Source: Prionace glauca
Lineage: Eukaryota > Chordata > Chondrichthyes > Carcharhiniformes > Carcharhinidae
DNA: 64,000 nt
Reading direction: 5' to 3'
NCBI GenBank assembly: GCA_037974335.1
Contig: CM075760.1
Location: 59,774,515-59,838,514 of the forward strand
Within the stretch, counting starts at the first letter, position 1, and every line of letters begins with the position of its first letter. A model generated the notes under the pieces. It searched no databases. It was not told the origin of the DNA and saw only the letters and a list, made by a program, of their open reading frames with translations. Below are positions 32,620 to 43,400 of this stretch, piece by piece. A program made the position numbers and the translations under genes.

Positions 32620-33170
32620 GTCTGTTTTAAACAGACCTGCTATAGTAGGGGCTAAAGCTGCAGCAGTAGCTAAAGGGTTAATGATTCACTATATACTCAC
32701 CATTATACCGAAAATCAAGAAACTAGCTGAAGCAGGCAGGGTTAGAAAAACAGGGCCTAGCAGACACTCAAAGTCTAAAGGCCAGATAACGGGCCATCTG
32801 CCTTTAGGAGGATAGAAAAATAAACCACCATTCTTCTCCCTTATCGAGTTCCGGTAAATCACAAGGGACAGGGACTGTAGGATGATTTAGACCAAGGACA
32901 CTATAGATAAGTCCTAGGACCATAGTTTTAATTCATGGGACATTGATTAAAGGGGTAACAGAGATAGGAAGGATAATAGGGAGTATTGTAACCTGCTTGC
33001 AGAGTTGTTTATTTCACTATATAAAAATAGCGCGGGTTTGTTCAAACAATCAGAATTCTCTCGGTGTTGACTGAGGTGTACTCTCCGTGATATCACGACA
33101 ATAAACTCTCCTGACGCCTGACTCTGAACGTCTCTGCCTGAGTTATTCTGAGCTAGGAATTTCCTCGACA
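32620..33170 (+). mobile_element. Solo LTR (retrovirus/LTR-element fossil)
   Basis: An LTR-like unit with a TATA-type box ('actatataaaaatag', about 33013), then a polyadenylation signal 'aataaa' (about 33100), and the end 'ctcgaca'. No internal coding sequence adjoins it, so it looks like a solo LTR. The 5' border (about 32620, 'tgttttaaac') is approximate and no target duplication was recognised. Confidence 0.55.
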
Positions 33171-33394
33171 GGCATTCATACATTTTATTCTCTCCATGGA
33201 CTGCCATTAGCAGCCTTTTCCCCTAGTTACTGCGGCTATTACCCATCTTTCATTCCCTCACCCTGTAATATAAGTATCTCCCACTTTCTATGCCTTTTAG
33301 CTTTGACAAAGGATCAAAGGAACTCGAAATGTCAGCTTTTTTCTCTCCCTACAAACGCTTCCGGACCTGCTGAGATTTTCCAGCATCTTCTCTT

Positions 33395-33765
33395 TTGGCA
33401 TCCATAATGTTGTTGGATGGTTTTTTGTTCCACGACCTTGCCTCAGAGATCGTGAAGGAGCAGCGATATATTTCCGAGTCAGGATGGCGATTTGCTTGGA
33501 GGGGAAACTCCAGGTGGTAGCATTCTTGTGTTTGGAAGATGCTGTTTAAGGTGTATTTGGTGAGTTCCTGCACCAATCAGGCGTTTGGGAAGCATTCCAT
33601 CATATTCCTGACTGTTGCCTTGTAAATGCTGGACAGGTTTTGGGGAGACAGGAGGTGCGTTATACACCGCAGGATTCCCAGCCTCTGGCCTGCTCTTGCC
33701 GCCAGTGCACGAACTGATAAATTGTGTTCTAGGTCACAACAGGAGCATCTCTTTTCCTGCTCAGT
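33395..33765 (-). mobile_element. Second LINE family, RT C-terminal fragment
   Basis: Minus-strand coding relic with phrases RAGQRLGILRCITHLLSP and HPDSEIYRCSFTISEARSWN. These are typical of the C-terminal end of a non-LTR reverse transcriptase abundant in sharks and different from the CR1 copies here. Frame breaks show it is dead. Confidence 0.6.
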
Positions 33766-33769
33766 GTGC

Positions 33770-35100
33770 AGAGAATTTTCAGCACTTTTGTTTCTGAATG
33801 CATCGTGCGGCATATGTCAGATCCAGTGTCATATGCTTGAAAAATATTATATTCAAGTACTACTCGATAGTTGATTCAATGATGGGAGTGGTTAGTGGTT
33901 GGGTAGTGTTTAATTCCAATATGGTAGATTAACTCAGAAACTTAATTCAAAGGTAACCAGAGATAATTGTAAATGAGAGAAGAATATCTTAATGGTGGAA
34001 CTTTTCCTCACAAGTAAAGACAAATTTTTGTCAAAGTTTCTGCCTGATTTTGAAACGTCGCACCAATATGTAACAATATTTCAGAAATTAGTATGTGGGA
34101 CCATGGCGCAAGGATAACTACGGATTAGAAGATTCCAAGATCGGCCCCTGGCTGGGTGGATGTAGCGTTTTGGATGTTCCATGTTAGTTTCAATGCAAAA
34201 TTTCTTCAAAAACTTTAAACTATTCAGATAAATGCTGACAAATTTCAGTCAGCTTACCCAGAAGAAGTTTATGTTAGGAAAAATTAAATTCTACTGAATG
34301 ATCTGCATTAAATAAATTTAAACGAGTTTTTTAAATGACGAAATTTTGCTAAATTGTTTTGAAAAATAACATTTTAATAAGTTTAAACTTTTTTTAAAGT
34401 TGGAAACGTCTAGACGAATGCACGAAAACGTTACTTTTCAAAATGCAGAAACTGGTTTCCAAAACGTTGCCCAAATCTTATTAGCATCTAGGGAAGAATT
34501 TGATTTAAATATGTTTAGTACTAAGAAGTTCGCAACGTATTTAATGAAAGGAAATTACTATGGATGCTGGAATCTGAAACCAAAAGAGAAAAGGTTCGAA
34601 TCCAGATAACTCTTTACGAAAGCTTTGGACATGAAAAGTCAGCATATTTCTCTCCTTGCGGATGCTGCCAGTCCTATTAAGATTTAACAGCATTTTCTCT
34701 TTCGCAACATATTTTAATTCCAACGGAGCTTTTCAAAAGTTGACCAATTCTAGTTGAATGCCATGGAGAAATATCTTTGAATAAGTTTCGTTTAGAAAAG
34801 TTCACAAATTAGCCACAAGGTGGAGATGCTGGGATGTTCTCCGAGCGAGTGAAGGAGATTGAAGGGAGATGTAATCGAAGTGGATGAGATGAGGACAGGC
34901 TTTGCCCAGGTAGAAAAAGAAAATATGATCCCATTAGCTGGTGGTATTAACGGAAAATGGGGCGGGGGGAGGTGCAGGGAAGCAGCCATTTATAAAATTA
35001 TGGGCAATGTGGGACTGGGGAGGAGGGTGGTGGTAGGTGGAGGAGCGGGAGGCGGATGCTGGATGCCGCCAGATGTGAAGATTCAGAGTTCAGACACTCG
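33770..35100. other. No supported gene
   Basis: AT-rich sequence with a dispersed-repeat tail near 34640-34695. No V exon or RSS seen. Confidence 0.4.
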
Positions 35101-35122
35101 AGTGGTGTGATATTCCAGTGAT

Positions 35123-35161
35123 AGTTTCTGTACGGGGTCTTTATCAGTTTGTATCACTGTG
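35123..35161 (-). promoter_or_regulatory. 23-RSS of the 35.2-kb V pseudogene
   Basis: Minus strand: CACAGTG (35155-35161), 23 bp, ACAGAAACT (35123-35131). Confidence 0.85.
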
Positions 35162-35469
35162 AGTGTCCAGCGCACAATACTACATGCCACTGTCACTCAG
35201 CTGTACATCTGTCAGCGTTAAACTGAAGAAACGATTCGATGCTTGGAGTATTGAAGAAAATCGGCCTCCCACATGCTCAGCTTTTTCTGTTTCTCCTTCT
35301 GAATTCTTTCTGGTTAAAAAAACCGGCTTCTCCCCCAATTTTTGTCGGTACCAGAGCAGGCCATAGCGGCGGCTGTCTGTGGAAAATGAACAGGGCAACA
35401 CCATGCGTTCTTCCTCCAAACATGTTACCGATGATGCAAGTTGTGTAACAGTATCAGAATAACACAGTC
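35162..35469 (-). pseudogene. TCR V pseudogene (nonsense in FR3)
   Basis: Minus-strand V exon starting near 35469 after 'tttgaag'. It reads DTVTQLASSVTCLEEERMVLPC (Cys23), YGLLWYRQKLGEKP (Trp41), and LTDVQLSDSGM. Then TAG replaces the first Tyr before Cys104 (TAG TAT TGT GCG). The rest of the V and its RSS are intact, so inactivation looks recent. No leader exon was identified with confidence. The RSS is still good, so the segment might rearrange but give no product. Confidence 0.87.
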
Positions 35470-35549
35470 CTTCAAATACAGAATAAACAGAAAATAAATA
35501 GGTGTTTTGACATGGGACACCATTAAAAAATCTTTCATCCCCTCTTCAC

Positions 35550-35895
35550 AATAGGTGGTGGCCCATTGGTGTTATCGCTAGACAATTAATGGAGAAAAAC
35601 AGCCAGGAATCCCGCCACTGCAGGATTTGAACATAGTAAAAAAAATCTGGAACTAAGAATCTACAACGAAACCATTATCGGCTGTCGTATGAACCCATCC
35701 GGCTCACTATTGTTCTTCAGGGAAGGAAATCTGCCGTTCTGACCTGGTCTGGCCTATATGTGGCTCCAGACAATTGTGGTTGTCTCCCAACTGCCCTCGG
35801 GCAATTAAGACTAAGCAGGAAGTGCTGGCCAGCCAGCGACGCCAAGTCGCTTCAGGAAAATAATATGAAGGGAAGAAACAAATGAATAAAAGGAA
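35550..35895 (+). repeat. Second SINE family, plus strand
   Basis: Head 'attggtgttatcgctagaca', body 'gaaatctgccgttctgacct' and 'ggccagccagcgacgcc'. Nearly full length. Confidence 0.7.
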
Positions 35896-35999
35896 TGAGT
35901 GATTCAGCAAACATACATATCGTGTGTTGACAGATGATAGGTTTATCATTTTCCCCAACCGTTACTCTTTCTGCAGAACCTGGAAAATATTTCTCTCCA

Positions 36000-37049
36000 A
36001 TTGTTCATCCTGTTTCCTCTTAGCTGTTACCATGAAATTTGCTTGGACCAGCATTTCAAGAAGACAATTCTCCCTTTGATTCATTTTTCCATTATCCTCA
36101 GCTGGGTAACCTACCTTTATTACCCAGCTTTCTGTCGCTTGGAACAACTTACTCTGTCAAAACAGTTCAGGAGTATCAACATCACTTTCAGATCTTCTGT
36201 TACCTGCCTGTGTTCTGAGAAAGGGGCTCCTGTTATTTCAGTGTGCCCTGAAACCCAAGGACCCTGATCACAGAAACTATTCCAATAAACCCTCCCTTAC
36301 CCTGCCCAAGACCTTGCTGTCGTTCATTAGATTTGATACACATAACCGAACAAAATACATTTAAAAAGGTCTGAGTATGGATACCGAAATATTTGACTTA
36401 ATGTCACTTTACACGTACACTATTCCTATTTATAGAGGTAAGATTTGGAAATGTCTCCAGAAACTTTCAAATTCACTCTGACGCTTTCAGATCTTTGAAT
36501 ATATACAATCCAATGTTTCCCTCTCTTCAATGCCACATTTCAGTTACCATAAACTATTGTAAACCGGAATAATCAAAGTGAATGTTCAAGAAACAACATA
36601 CATCCTTCCATCGTCTATTACTCCCTTAATCGCCCCCAGTCTCACCTCTTTCCCTACATCCAACCATCCCACGATATTATTTTTGCAAACCCGCATTCCA
36701 ATGCTTGTTAAACGACTCACCGAGCTTGAGGAAAAGAATAAGAATGGAAGCCCCGAAATCCTCTGACATTTTTCTTCCTCAGAGTTGTATTCCTACGGGG
36801 TTTTAAAGTTTCCAAAAGACGAGCTGGAATCAAGCAGTTGGCAACGCGAAAAAGATTCCTCTGCATGTCTGTGCAATGTTTGTCTATATGGTTCCAACAT
36901 CCGCTAATTGTGTCTCGTTAATGAGTGCAGGCGGAACATGTTGCTCCGAATCAAACAGGAAGTTAATGGACAGGAAGTTAGTAAAACTGCCTTTACACTA
37001 TGTTAATGGAGGTGGTTCTGAAGTTGTACATTGAGACTCTAACTTAGAG
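36000..37049. other. No supported gene
   Basis: Sequence without recognised exons or repeats. Confidence 0.35.
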
Positions 37050-37400
37050 GTTGGCCCGTCCATGACAAAGTTTGATTGGTACCCATTGCATAAACATGCA
37101 CTCGTTGCACCACCGAGGACAGTGGCAGCAGTGTGTACAATATACAAGATGCATTGCAAAAATTCACCAAGGCTCCTGAGCAGCCCCTCCCAAATATTCT
37201 AGGAGAACGGTAGTAGGCATATGAAAATCGCACCACCTTGAAGTTAACCCTCAAGCCACACATTAGCCTGATTTAGAACTATATGGGACGTTTCTGCACA
37301 ACAATTTGTTCAAATTCCCGGAACTCCCTCCCTAACAAAACTGTGGATGTACCTACAACACATGGGCTGCAGTGGTTCAAAAGGCAGCTCACGATTAGAG
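37050..37400 (+). repeat. Second LINE family, 3' end
   Basis: 'attcaccaaggctcctgagc', 'ttaaccctcaagccacacat' and 'ggaactccctccctaacaaa' are the sense strand of the LINE 3' end that is antisense at 33395. Confidence 0.55.
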
Positions 37401-37729
37401 ATAGTTAACAGCTGCTGGCTGAATCCGTGAAGACCGCATCCCTTGAATTAATAAAATATAATCAACTGGAGATAAAATAAAGGAGGGGATCCAGACACTG
37501 TGCGTCTCAGCATGAGACTCTGGGATCTGACGCTCCGTGGCAGCAATAGCAGCCGTGTTCTTCGACACAGTGTTCACAACTGTGTGCCTCCTATAAATCC
37601 TCGGGCTTTATTTTAAATGATGGACGTGGCCTAATTTACTGATGATCGGGCCTGAAGTATATCATTGCAGTTCCTGAGAGCAGTCCAGTTTTGCACTCTC
37701 AATTTCCCCGTCATGTAAACCATCAGCTC

Positions 37730-38232
37730 CAGACAACAGAGCGAGCGAATCGTTGTTATCACCCTGTGTGCGTGTGTGTGTGTGTGTGTGTGTTTACCCA
37801 CTGAGTACCGATCAAACTAACCCACACTGCGCGGATTGAATATAAAGCTCCCCCAGTCCATCCCAATTACAGACTCTGCGTGGGGTTCCAGCGCCGTTGT
37901 GTGGTTCCGCTCTGATGGTCCATTAACCTCACTGTGTTTAATTTCCAGGACTTTCAGTCAGCCAGTGGTACAGAGCCCATCAGCGGTGACCAGGAAGGAG
38001 TTTGAGTCTCTCACATTACCTGTGTTTTATCTGGTGGTTATGATTTAGAAAATGGTCATTTCTTCAGACAAAACCAGACCGGGAGCGAATCTCCAGCGGA
38101 GGGAGATTTGTTCGGCCGGTGAATAAAGTTGCAAATATGTTTTCGCTGGAAATTCAGGATGTGAGAGTTGAAGAAACGGCCACCTATTACTGTAAAGCTC
38201 AGTTGGTACTACAGATATGGAACACCGCATTG
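37730..38232 (+). pseudogene. NAR-type V(D) pseudogene (second cluster)
   Basis: Decayed duplicate of the NAR V(D) at 27114. The leader region (about 37738) has lost its ATG and is overrun by a TG microsatellite (37764-37793). Exon 2 starts at 37949 after 'aatttccag' with SVSQPVVQSPSAVTRKEFESL in broken frame. A small deletion removes Cys23 (ttacctgtg for tcaactgtg), and further frame shifts follow. The 3' end still reads TATTACTGTAAAGCTCAG. The 12-RSS has drifted to CGCATTG (38226-38232). The FR1 Cys of the first copy is Phe here. Confidence 0.88.
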
Positions 38233-38555
38233 GAAGAGCGAAGGGCAAATATTTAAGTATCTCTGAACAATCAAAGCAATAATTTCCAGGGCGCGGACTA
38301 TAACTTGTCGGGTTGTTGCTATTATCGTTGCAACATGGTTTAATTTCGTCGTAATTTCTTCTGTTCAGTTATCTTCCATTAAATTTTATTAAATGTTCCT
38401 GGGCCGTTTTGCCAAGGGCTCTTAGTGTGCCAAGGAACTGTTTGATTGAATGGGGGTTATAAAACAATCACTGTTCATGATTGACCTTTCACCCCCGAAT
38501 AATCAATAAACGTTGTTTATTCGGTAATGTTTTCCCAGCAATTTGTGGTGTCGGT

Positions 38556-38642
38556 CATTCATGTACTGGGCTGACAGAGAGCGCTATCACTGTGTGGAGA
38601 ATGGAGATTTACAGATGATTCTGGGGCGGTGGTGACTGTCTC
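38556..38642 (+). pseudogene. NAR J pseudogene and 23-RSS (second cluster)
   Basis: Heptamer CACTGTG (38588-38594) with a 23-bp spacer to CATTCATGT (38556-38564). The J reads GEWRFTDDSGAVVTVS from 38595. The DGSGT core has become DDSGA, and the donor ACTA|GTAAGT is replaced by CAGTGACTAC, so splicing to the supporting V is probably lost. Confidence 0.8.
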
Positions 38643-39487
38643 AGTGACTACAACTGTGTTGCCGACTGTCCTGGTTAGTGTTCACCGTCAGTTCATTCTT
38701 GTAATCGGCCTCAGTTCAATCCTCTGTGATTACAACAGCAGCGTGGGGGGAGTGGGGGTTCCTGTGGAAGATTTTCAATTGTAGTTTTAGGTTTGGGAGC
38801 AGACTAGCAAACTGGAATCGGGTCCGAATGTGAGACCAGATTGAAGAGGTGCGGGACCGCCAAAGATGAGGCATCCTGTAAGGAAGGCTGGCTCTGACAA
38901 AGGGTCAAACAGATTGGAAACATTGACTCCATTCTCTCTCCACAGACACTGTCAGACTTGCTGAGATTTTCCAGCATTTTTCTGCTTCTGTTGTTGACAT
39001 ACATGTTAAGTACTATTTTATAGTTTCATTAATATACATGTAGAGAAAATGATTTCGTATCAGGAAACATTTATATATGATGCTAGTAAGGTAAAAGAAA
39101 GATATTCGGAAGAATGTGGAGTTCGCATGGAGTGGTTGCAGTAAATGGCATAAGGAATTTGTGTTAAGGCTTGAGTAATCGAGGAGGGAGAAGGACTCAG
39201 TGCTCAGAGTGAAAGGATCGAGTGTGAGAGGGGAGTGAGCAGGTGTGCAGTGCGAGGAGACGCACACGCCAGTGGACCGAATAGCCTATTTCTGTTCTGT
39301 AGATTCGATATAATATAAAATGCAGAGGTAATTCTGTCTCCCCAATTATAGGGAATAAACGTCGTACACCCTTCAATGGAACAATTACGGCAAAATGGCC
39401 AGCTGTGGACGCGATTATGTTTCCCTGGGCAAACTAACATGAAAGGCAGGTAAAGGCATCACAGAAATCTTTTGCTTTATTTTATAG

Positions 39488-39801
39488 GTTCTGAAGAATC
39501 CGGTTTATCTATGTCACAGAATCCATCTCTCCAAACCTCTGCTACTGTCGACACCATTACTTTAAACTGTGAATATCCGGGATTTTGACAACACACAGTC
39601 TACGGGTACCGGCATTCCCCAGGACAGGCCCCAAAATACCTGCCTAAGAGACACACATCAGGCGAGGAGAGCAAAGAAAACGCTGCCGGGGAATAATTTC
39701 TGCTTCTGTCGATTCCCTCGAAAAAATCAGCCGATCAACGATCTGCAAACTGCAATCGAGTGACTCTGCTGTCTATTACAGTGGGCTGTGTCGGCACAGA
39801 G
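39488..39801 (+). pseudogene. Supporting TCR V pseudogene (second cluster)
   Basis: Homologue of the leaderless V at 30552, again starting right after 'ttttatag'. It has a TGA in CDR1 (GF*QH, at the Cys codon of copy 1), Trp41 changed to Gly (TCTACGGGTACC), a frame break before ISASV, and Cys104 lost (TATTACAGTGGG). Its RSS is intact in the heptamer. Together with the two preceding pseudogenes it forms a dead duplicate of the NAR-TCR unit. Confidence 0.9.
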
Positions 39802-40024
39802 CACAGTGATACAGAACACGGAGAGACCTGTACAACAAACCTGGACCTAATGAGGATTACAGACACAGTGATACAGAACACGGAGAGAGCTGTACAAAAA
39901 CCTGAACATGGTGAGTGTTACAGACACAACAATACAGAACACAGAGAGAGCTGTACAAAAACCTAAACACGTTGAGTACTACAGACACGGTGATACAGTG
40001 CACGGAGAGAATTGTACAAATACT
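39802..40024 (+). repeat. Tandem RSS array, four units (plus)
   Basis: Heptamers at 39802 (CACAGTG), 39864 (CACAGTG), 39925 (CACAACA) and 39986 (CACGGTG). Each is followed by 23 bp and a nonamer: ACAACAAAC, ACAAAAACC, ACAAAAACC, ACAAATACT. The period is 61-62 bp with the same linker as the array at 30867. The second unit is a perfect consensus 23-RSS with no V attached. Confidence 0.9.
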
Positions 40025-40069
40025 TGAAAATGGTGAGGAATACGGGAATGTGTAACCCTCGCCATGTTC

Positions 40070-40108
40070 AGTCTTTGTACAGCTCTCTCCGTGTTCTGTA
40101 TCACTGTG
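40070..40108 (-). repeat. Inverted RSS unit
   Basis: On the minus strand: CACAGTG (40102-40108), 23 bp, ACAAAGACT (40070-40078). It belongs to the array of the inverted supporting V at 41344, from which the 1.1-kb insertion at 40118 now separates it. Confidence 0.85.
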
Positions 40109-40117
40109 TCTGTAATC

Positions 40118-41221
40118 ATCGTAAGAAGTCTCACAGCACCAGATTAAAGTCAAACAGATTTATTTGGTAGCACAAGCCACAAGCTTTCGTAGCTCTGCTC
40201 CTTTATCAGGTGAGTGGGATTTCAGTTCTCAAACAGGGCATATAAAGACACAAACTCAATTTACAAAATAATGGTTGGAATGCGAGTCTTTACAGGCAAC
40301 TAATTCTTAAAGGTACAGACAATGTGAGTGGAGTGAGGGTTAAGCACAGGTTAAAGAGATGTGTACTGTCTCCGGCCACGACAGTTAGTGAGATTTTGCA
40401 AGCCCACGCCCTCCAACAGACCATTGTCTGCAGCAAACTACCCAACCTTCAGGAGAACAGTGACCACGACACCACACAACCTTGACATGCTGGATCATCG
40501 ACACGGATGCCATCATCTCATGTGAGAACACCATGCACCAGGTACACGGTACATGCACTTGCAACTCGGCCAACGTTGTCTATCTGATAGCTGCAGGAAA
40601 GGCTGTCCCAAGGCATGGTACATTCGGGAGACCATGCAGACGCTACAACAATGGATGAATGAACATCGCTCGACAATCACCAGGCAAGCGTGTTCTCTTC
40701 CTGTAGGTGAACACTTCAGCGGCCTCGGGCATTCAGCCTCTTATCTTCAGGTAAGCGTTCTCCAAGGCAGCCTTCACGACACACGACAGCGCAAAGTTTC
40801 CGAGCAGAGACTGATAGCCAAGTTCCGCACACATGAGAGCGGCCTCAACCCGGATCTTGGGTTCATGTCACACTATCTGTAACGCCCGCGACTTGCCTAG
40901 GCTTGCAAAATCTCACTAACTGTCCTGGCTGGAGACAATACACATCCCTTTAATCTGTACTTTACCCTGTTTCCACTTACATTGTCTGTACCTTTAAGAC
41001 TTGATTACCTGTAAAGACTCGCATCCCAACCACTGCTTTGTAAATTGAGTTTGTGTCTTTATATGCCCTGTTTGTGAACTGAAATCCCACTCACCTGATA
41101 AAGGAGCAACGCTCCGAAAGCTAGTAGCGTTTGCTACCAAATAAATGTGCTGGGCTTTAACCTAGTGTTGTGAGGCTTCTTACTGTGTTTACCCCAGTCT
41201 AACACCGGCATCTCCACATCA
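40118..41221. mobile_element. Penelope-like element fragment with inverted arms
   Basis: A 1.1-kb insertion inside the inverted RSS array, bounded by TCTGTAATC at 40109-40117 and 41222-41230, likely the target duplication. Its two arms of about 280 bp (about 40121-40410 and 40895-41190) are inverted copies of each other. The right arm carries a hammerhead-like core. The middle encodes, on the plus strand, a GIY-YIG-like endonuclease end (WYIRETMQTLQQWMNEHR, then QRLIAKFRTHESGL; 40553-40882). This arrangement fits a truncated Penelope-like retroelement, which can carry inverted terminal repeats. The start of the endonuclease and the RT are missing. Confidence 0.65.
41095..41135 (+). ncRNA. Hammerhead-ribozyme-like core
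   Basis: CTGATAA (41095), then GGAGC-AAC-GCTCC hairpin (41103-41115), GAAA (41116-41119) and a short AGC...GCT helix followed by A. Other copies suggest an ancestral CTGATGA. The order matches the catalytic core of hammerhead ribozymes, known from Penelope-like elements. Stem I is not evident in this single copy. Confidence 0.45.
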
Positions 41222-41243
41222 TCTGTAATCCTCACCAAGATCA

Positions 41244-41343
41244 GGTTTTTGTACAGCCCTCTCCGTGTTCTATATCACTGTGGCTGGAATCCTCACCTTG
41301 CCTAAGTTTTTGTCCAGCTCTCTCCGTGTTCTATGTCACTGTG
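41244..41343 (-). repeat. Inverted RSS array, two units
   Basis: Minus strand: unit next to the V, CACAGTG (41337-41343), 23 bp, ACAAAAACT (41305-41313); next unit, CACAGTG (41276-41282), 23 bp, ACAAAAACC (41244-41252), a perfect consensus. The period is 61 bp, as in the plus-strand arrays. Confidence 0.92.
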
Positions 41344-41643
41344 ATGTAAGTCCACTCAGTTCACATTAATACACAGTGGAGTCGCTCAGTTGTACTTTGG
41401 AGATTGATAACCTGCTGATTTTGAATGAAGAATGAGTATAAACAGATGTTCTGCCCTCGGCTGCAGTTTTTTTATTGTCCTCTCCTGAAGTGTGTGTCTG
41501 AAGCAAGTATTTCAGAGCCTGTTCTGGGGACTGACGGTGCCAGTATACTGATAGTTCCCTGAAGTTTAAGGTAACCTTGTCACCTGCGGCAGAGGATTGG
41601 AGGAGTGAACTGGGTGACACAGATCAGCTGGAATCTGCAGGAT
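41344..41643 (-). pseudogene. Inverted supporting TCR V pseudogene
   Basis: Minus-strand relative of the leaderless V at 30552 (AAGDKVTLNF, SVYWHRQSPEQALKYLL, SISKVQLSDSTVY). Cys23 is Phe, the CDR1 region is shortened, and TAA replaces the Tyr before Cys104. The acceptor 'tatag' of the homologue is also lost. No NAR V or J was found beside it on the minus strand, so it is an orphan inverted copy placed tail-to-tail with the V at 39488. Confidence 0.87.
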
Positions 41644-41644
41644 A

Positions 41645-43260
41645 GAAATAAAATGAATTGTTTGTTTAGCCTCTGTTTACCCAGAGAAAACTTATCAATC
41701 GGGTGAATACCTATCTATTGCGGCAATTTGCTTAATTGAATTTGTTTCAAAATGCATTGATTATTGGAAATAAACAAGAGTGGCAGATCTTCAGATTTAT
41801 TTTACAGAGAATTACAGTCACCTGAAGTGAACAGCGGAAAGGGTGGTGCTGGGAGCTGATTTAACATTGACTTTCAAACGGTAATTGAGATTGCAGGGAG
41901 GGCGGGGTGGGGGAGGGCGGGGAGCGGGGGAGGGTTGACTTCTGGGACAGGACAAAATCCCTGTGCCAAGGGGATCGAAGAAGGGCGAATGAATATATTG
42001 GCAACACCTTCAAACTATTGCCACTATTGACAGAATTGTGTTTTTTTGCGGAGTATTATTCTATTTTTATTAAATACCTGCCAATAAATATATTGGTGAA
42101 ATATGAAACAGTAAACTAAATCAGAAATGTTCACTCTTCTCCTCACGTAATAATTTGCTGTCTAGGTTAGATTGCCCAAAGGACAATCAGCAGTTTTATT
42201 TCCCTGTACGTATCAAGATTCAGCACAGGGCAGATATATTCGTCCGCACCTATTAATCCAAACTGACAATGTGTATCGGTGCTCCAATGATCGACCTTTG
42301 GCCGCAGTTCAACACTGCAAGGTTTTGTCTGCTAATTGTCTGTTTCCGACCATCGATTTTACCGTTTTACTTCTATTAGAAATATTTGCAAGTTGATTTC
42401 GTTTTATTTCTGAGTTGTTTCCTGTCTGTTCTTAGTGGTTTCCAACTGTCCTGAAAACTTGCCCTAATTTCTCTCAGTTGTCGGTTGTATTCAGCCTGTT
42501 CAACTTCCGCATTGATTTACTGTTGCTCACCGGGCACAGCCTCCATGATATGTGAGAATTTAAATCCCTGTCGTCCATTGGCTGATTGTTCCCTGTCCTT
42601 TCCGAACAGAATTTTCTCTAAGTTTTACATTCTACACTTTCCACTGTGCCCAGTGGTCGAAGTTTGTTCTTGTCCGCCCCTTCTCCTCTCGAGCACGAAA
42701 TAAGAATTTATATTAGTTTGGAAGCAAGCTTCCAGCAATGAGATCCCATCCAAGTCACCATTCGTTCATCGAATATTAAGCCCAATTAGGTCTTGGAATG
42801 AATTCCCTAAACACAGTCTGCAGCACAGCTCTGGATACTTACAATCACTGCCAGACAATTCACCGCCCTACCGCTCTCACAGCATCACTGGGTACACAAG
42901 GGACATCCTGAACCTGGAGGGCGGGGTTTACAATAGGTTGCCTAAAATATCCAACTCCTCTTTTACAGAGAGAATACTGCTCAATGCCGGGGTCGTGTGG
43001 GGAACATATCAGTTTAACCCTGAACCGTACTTGACATTGAAGTTAATCCACTATCCAGCTCTGAATGGAATGAATATTCCGGCGGAAAGTGACCAACTCG
43101 GCCCCAGGAAATTATGCTCAGAGCTCAGTGAAGCTGCAGTTCAGGATGCCCTCTCTACAGTACTCGCTGAGTGACTGATTCCACCAGTGCATAACTAATA
43201 CTGTCGGTAAAAGAAATCCAGCTATCCACGGCCCACATTTTAATCTGATTTGAGGACCTG
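41645..43260. other. No supported gene; duplicated flank
   Basis: 42510-42700 resembles 31743-31930 (right flank of the first NAR-TCR cluster). No other exon or RSS seen. Confidence 0.4.
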
Positions 43261-43278
43261 GCGGGTATATTAACGATT

Positions 43279-43371
43279 GCGTCATTGCCGGAAAACAATA
43301 GAGGAGGAAGTGATTTTAACCAATTGAACCCTATGTGGGTGTTTGTCTTGGTTCGGGTTTGAAATTATAAA
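43279..43371 (+). promoter_or_regulatory. V promoter elements (CRE-like, ETS, TATA)
   Basis: TGCGTCAT (43279-43286), CCGGAA (43288-43293), GAGGAAGTGA (about 43304-43313) and TATAAA (43366-43371), the last about 30 bp before the leader ATG at 43401. The CRE-then-CCGGAA order matches the promoter at 21671-21969. Confidence 0.6.
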
Positions 43372-43400
43372 GGGAGAGAGATTCGAACTTCGCAGCAGCC

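Noticed and set aside
40553-40882. 109-codon open frame as a host gene
   Set aside because: Its motifs match a Penelope-like endonuclease end, and a second antisense copy lies at 53590-53745, so it is part of a mobile element.
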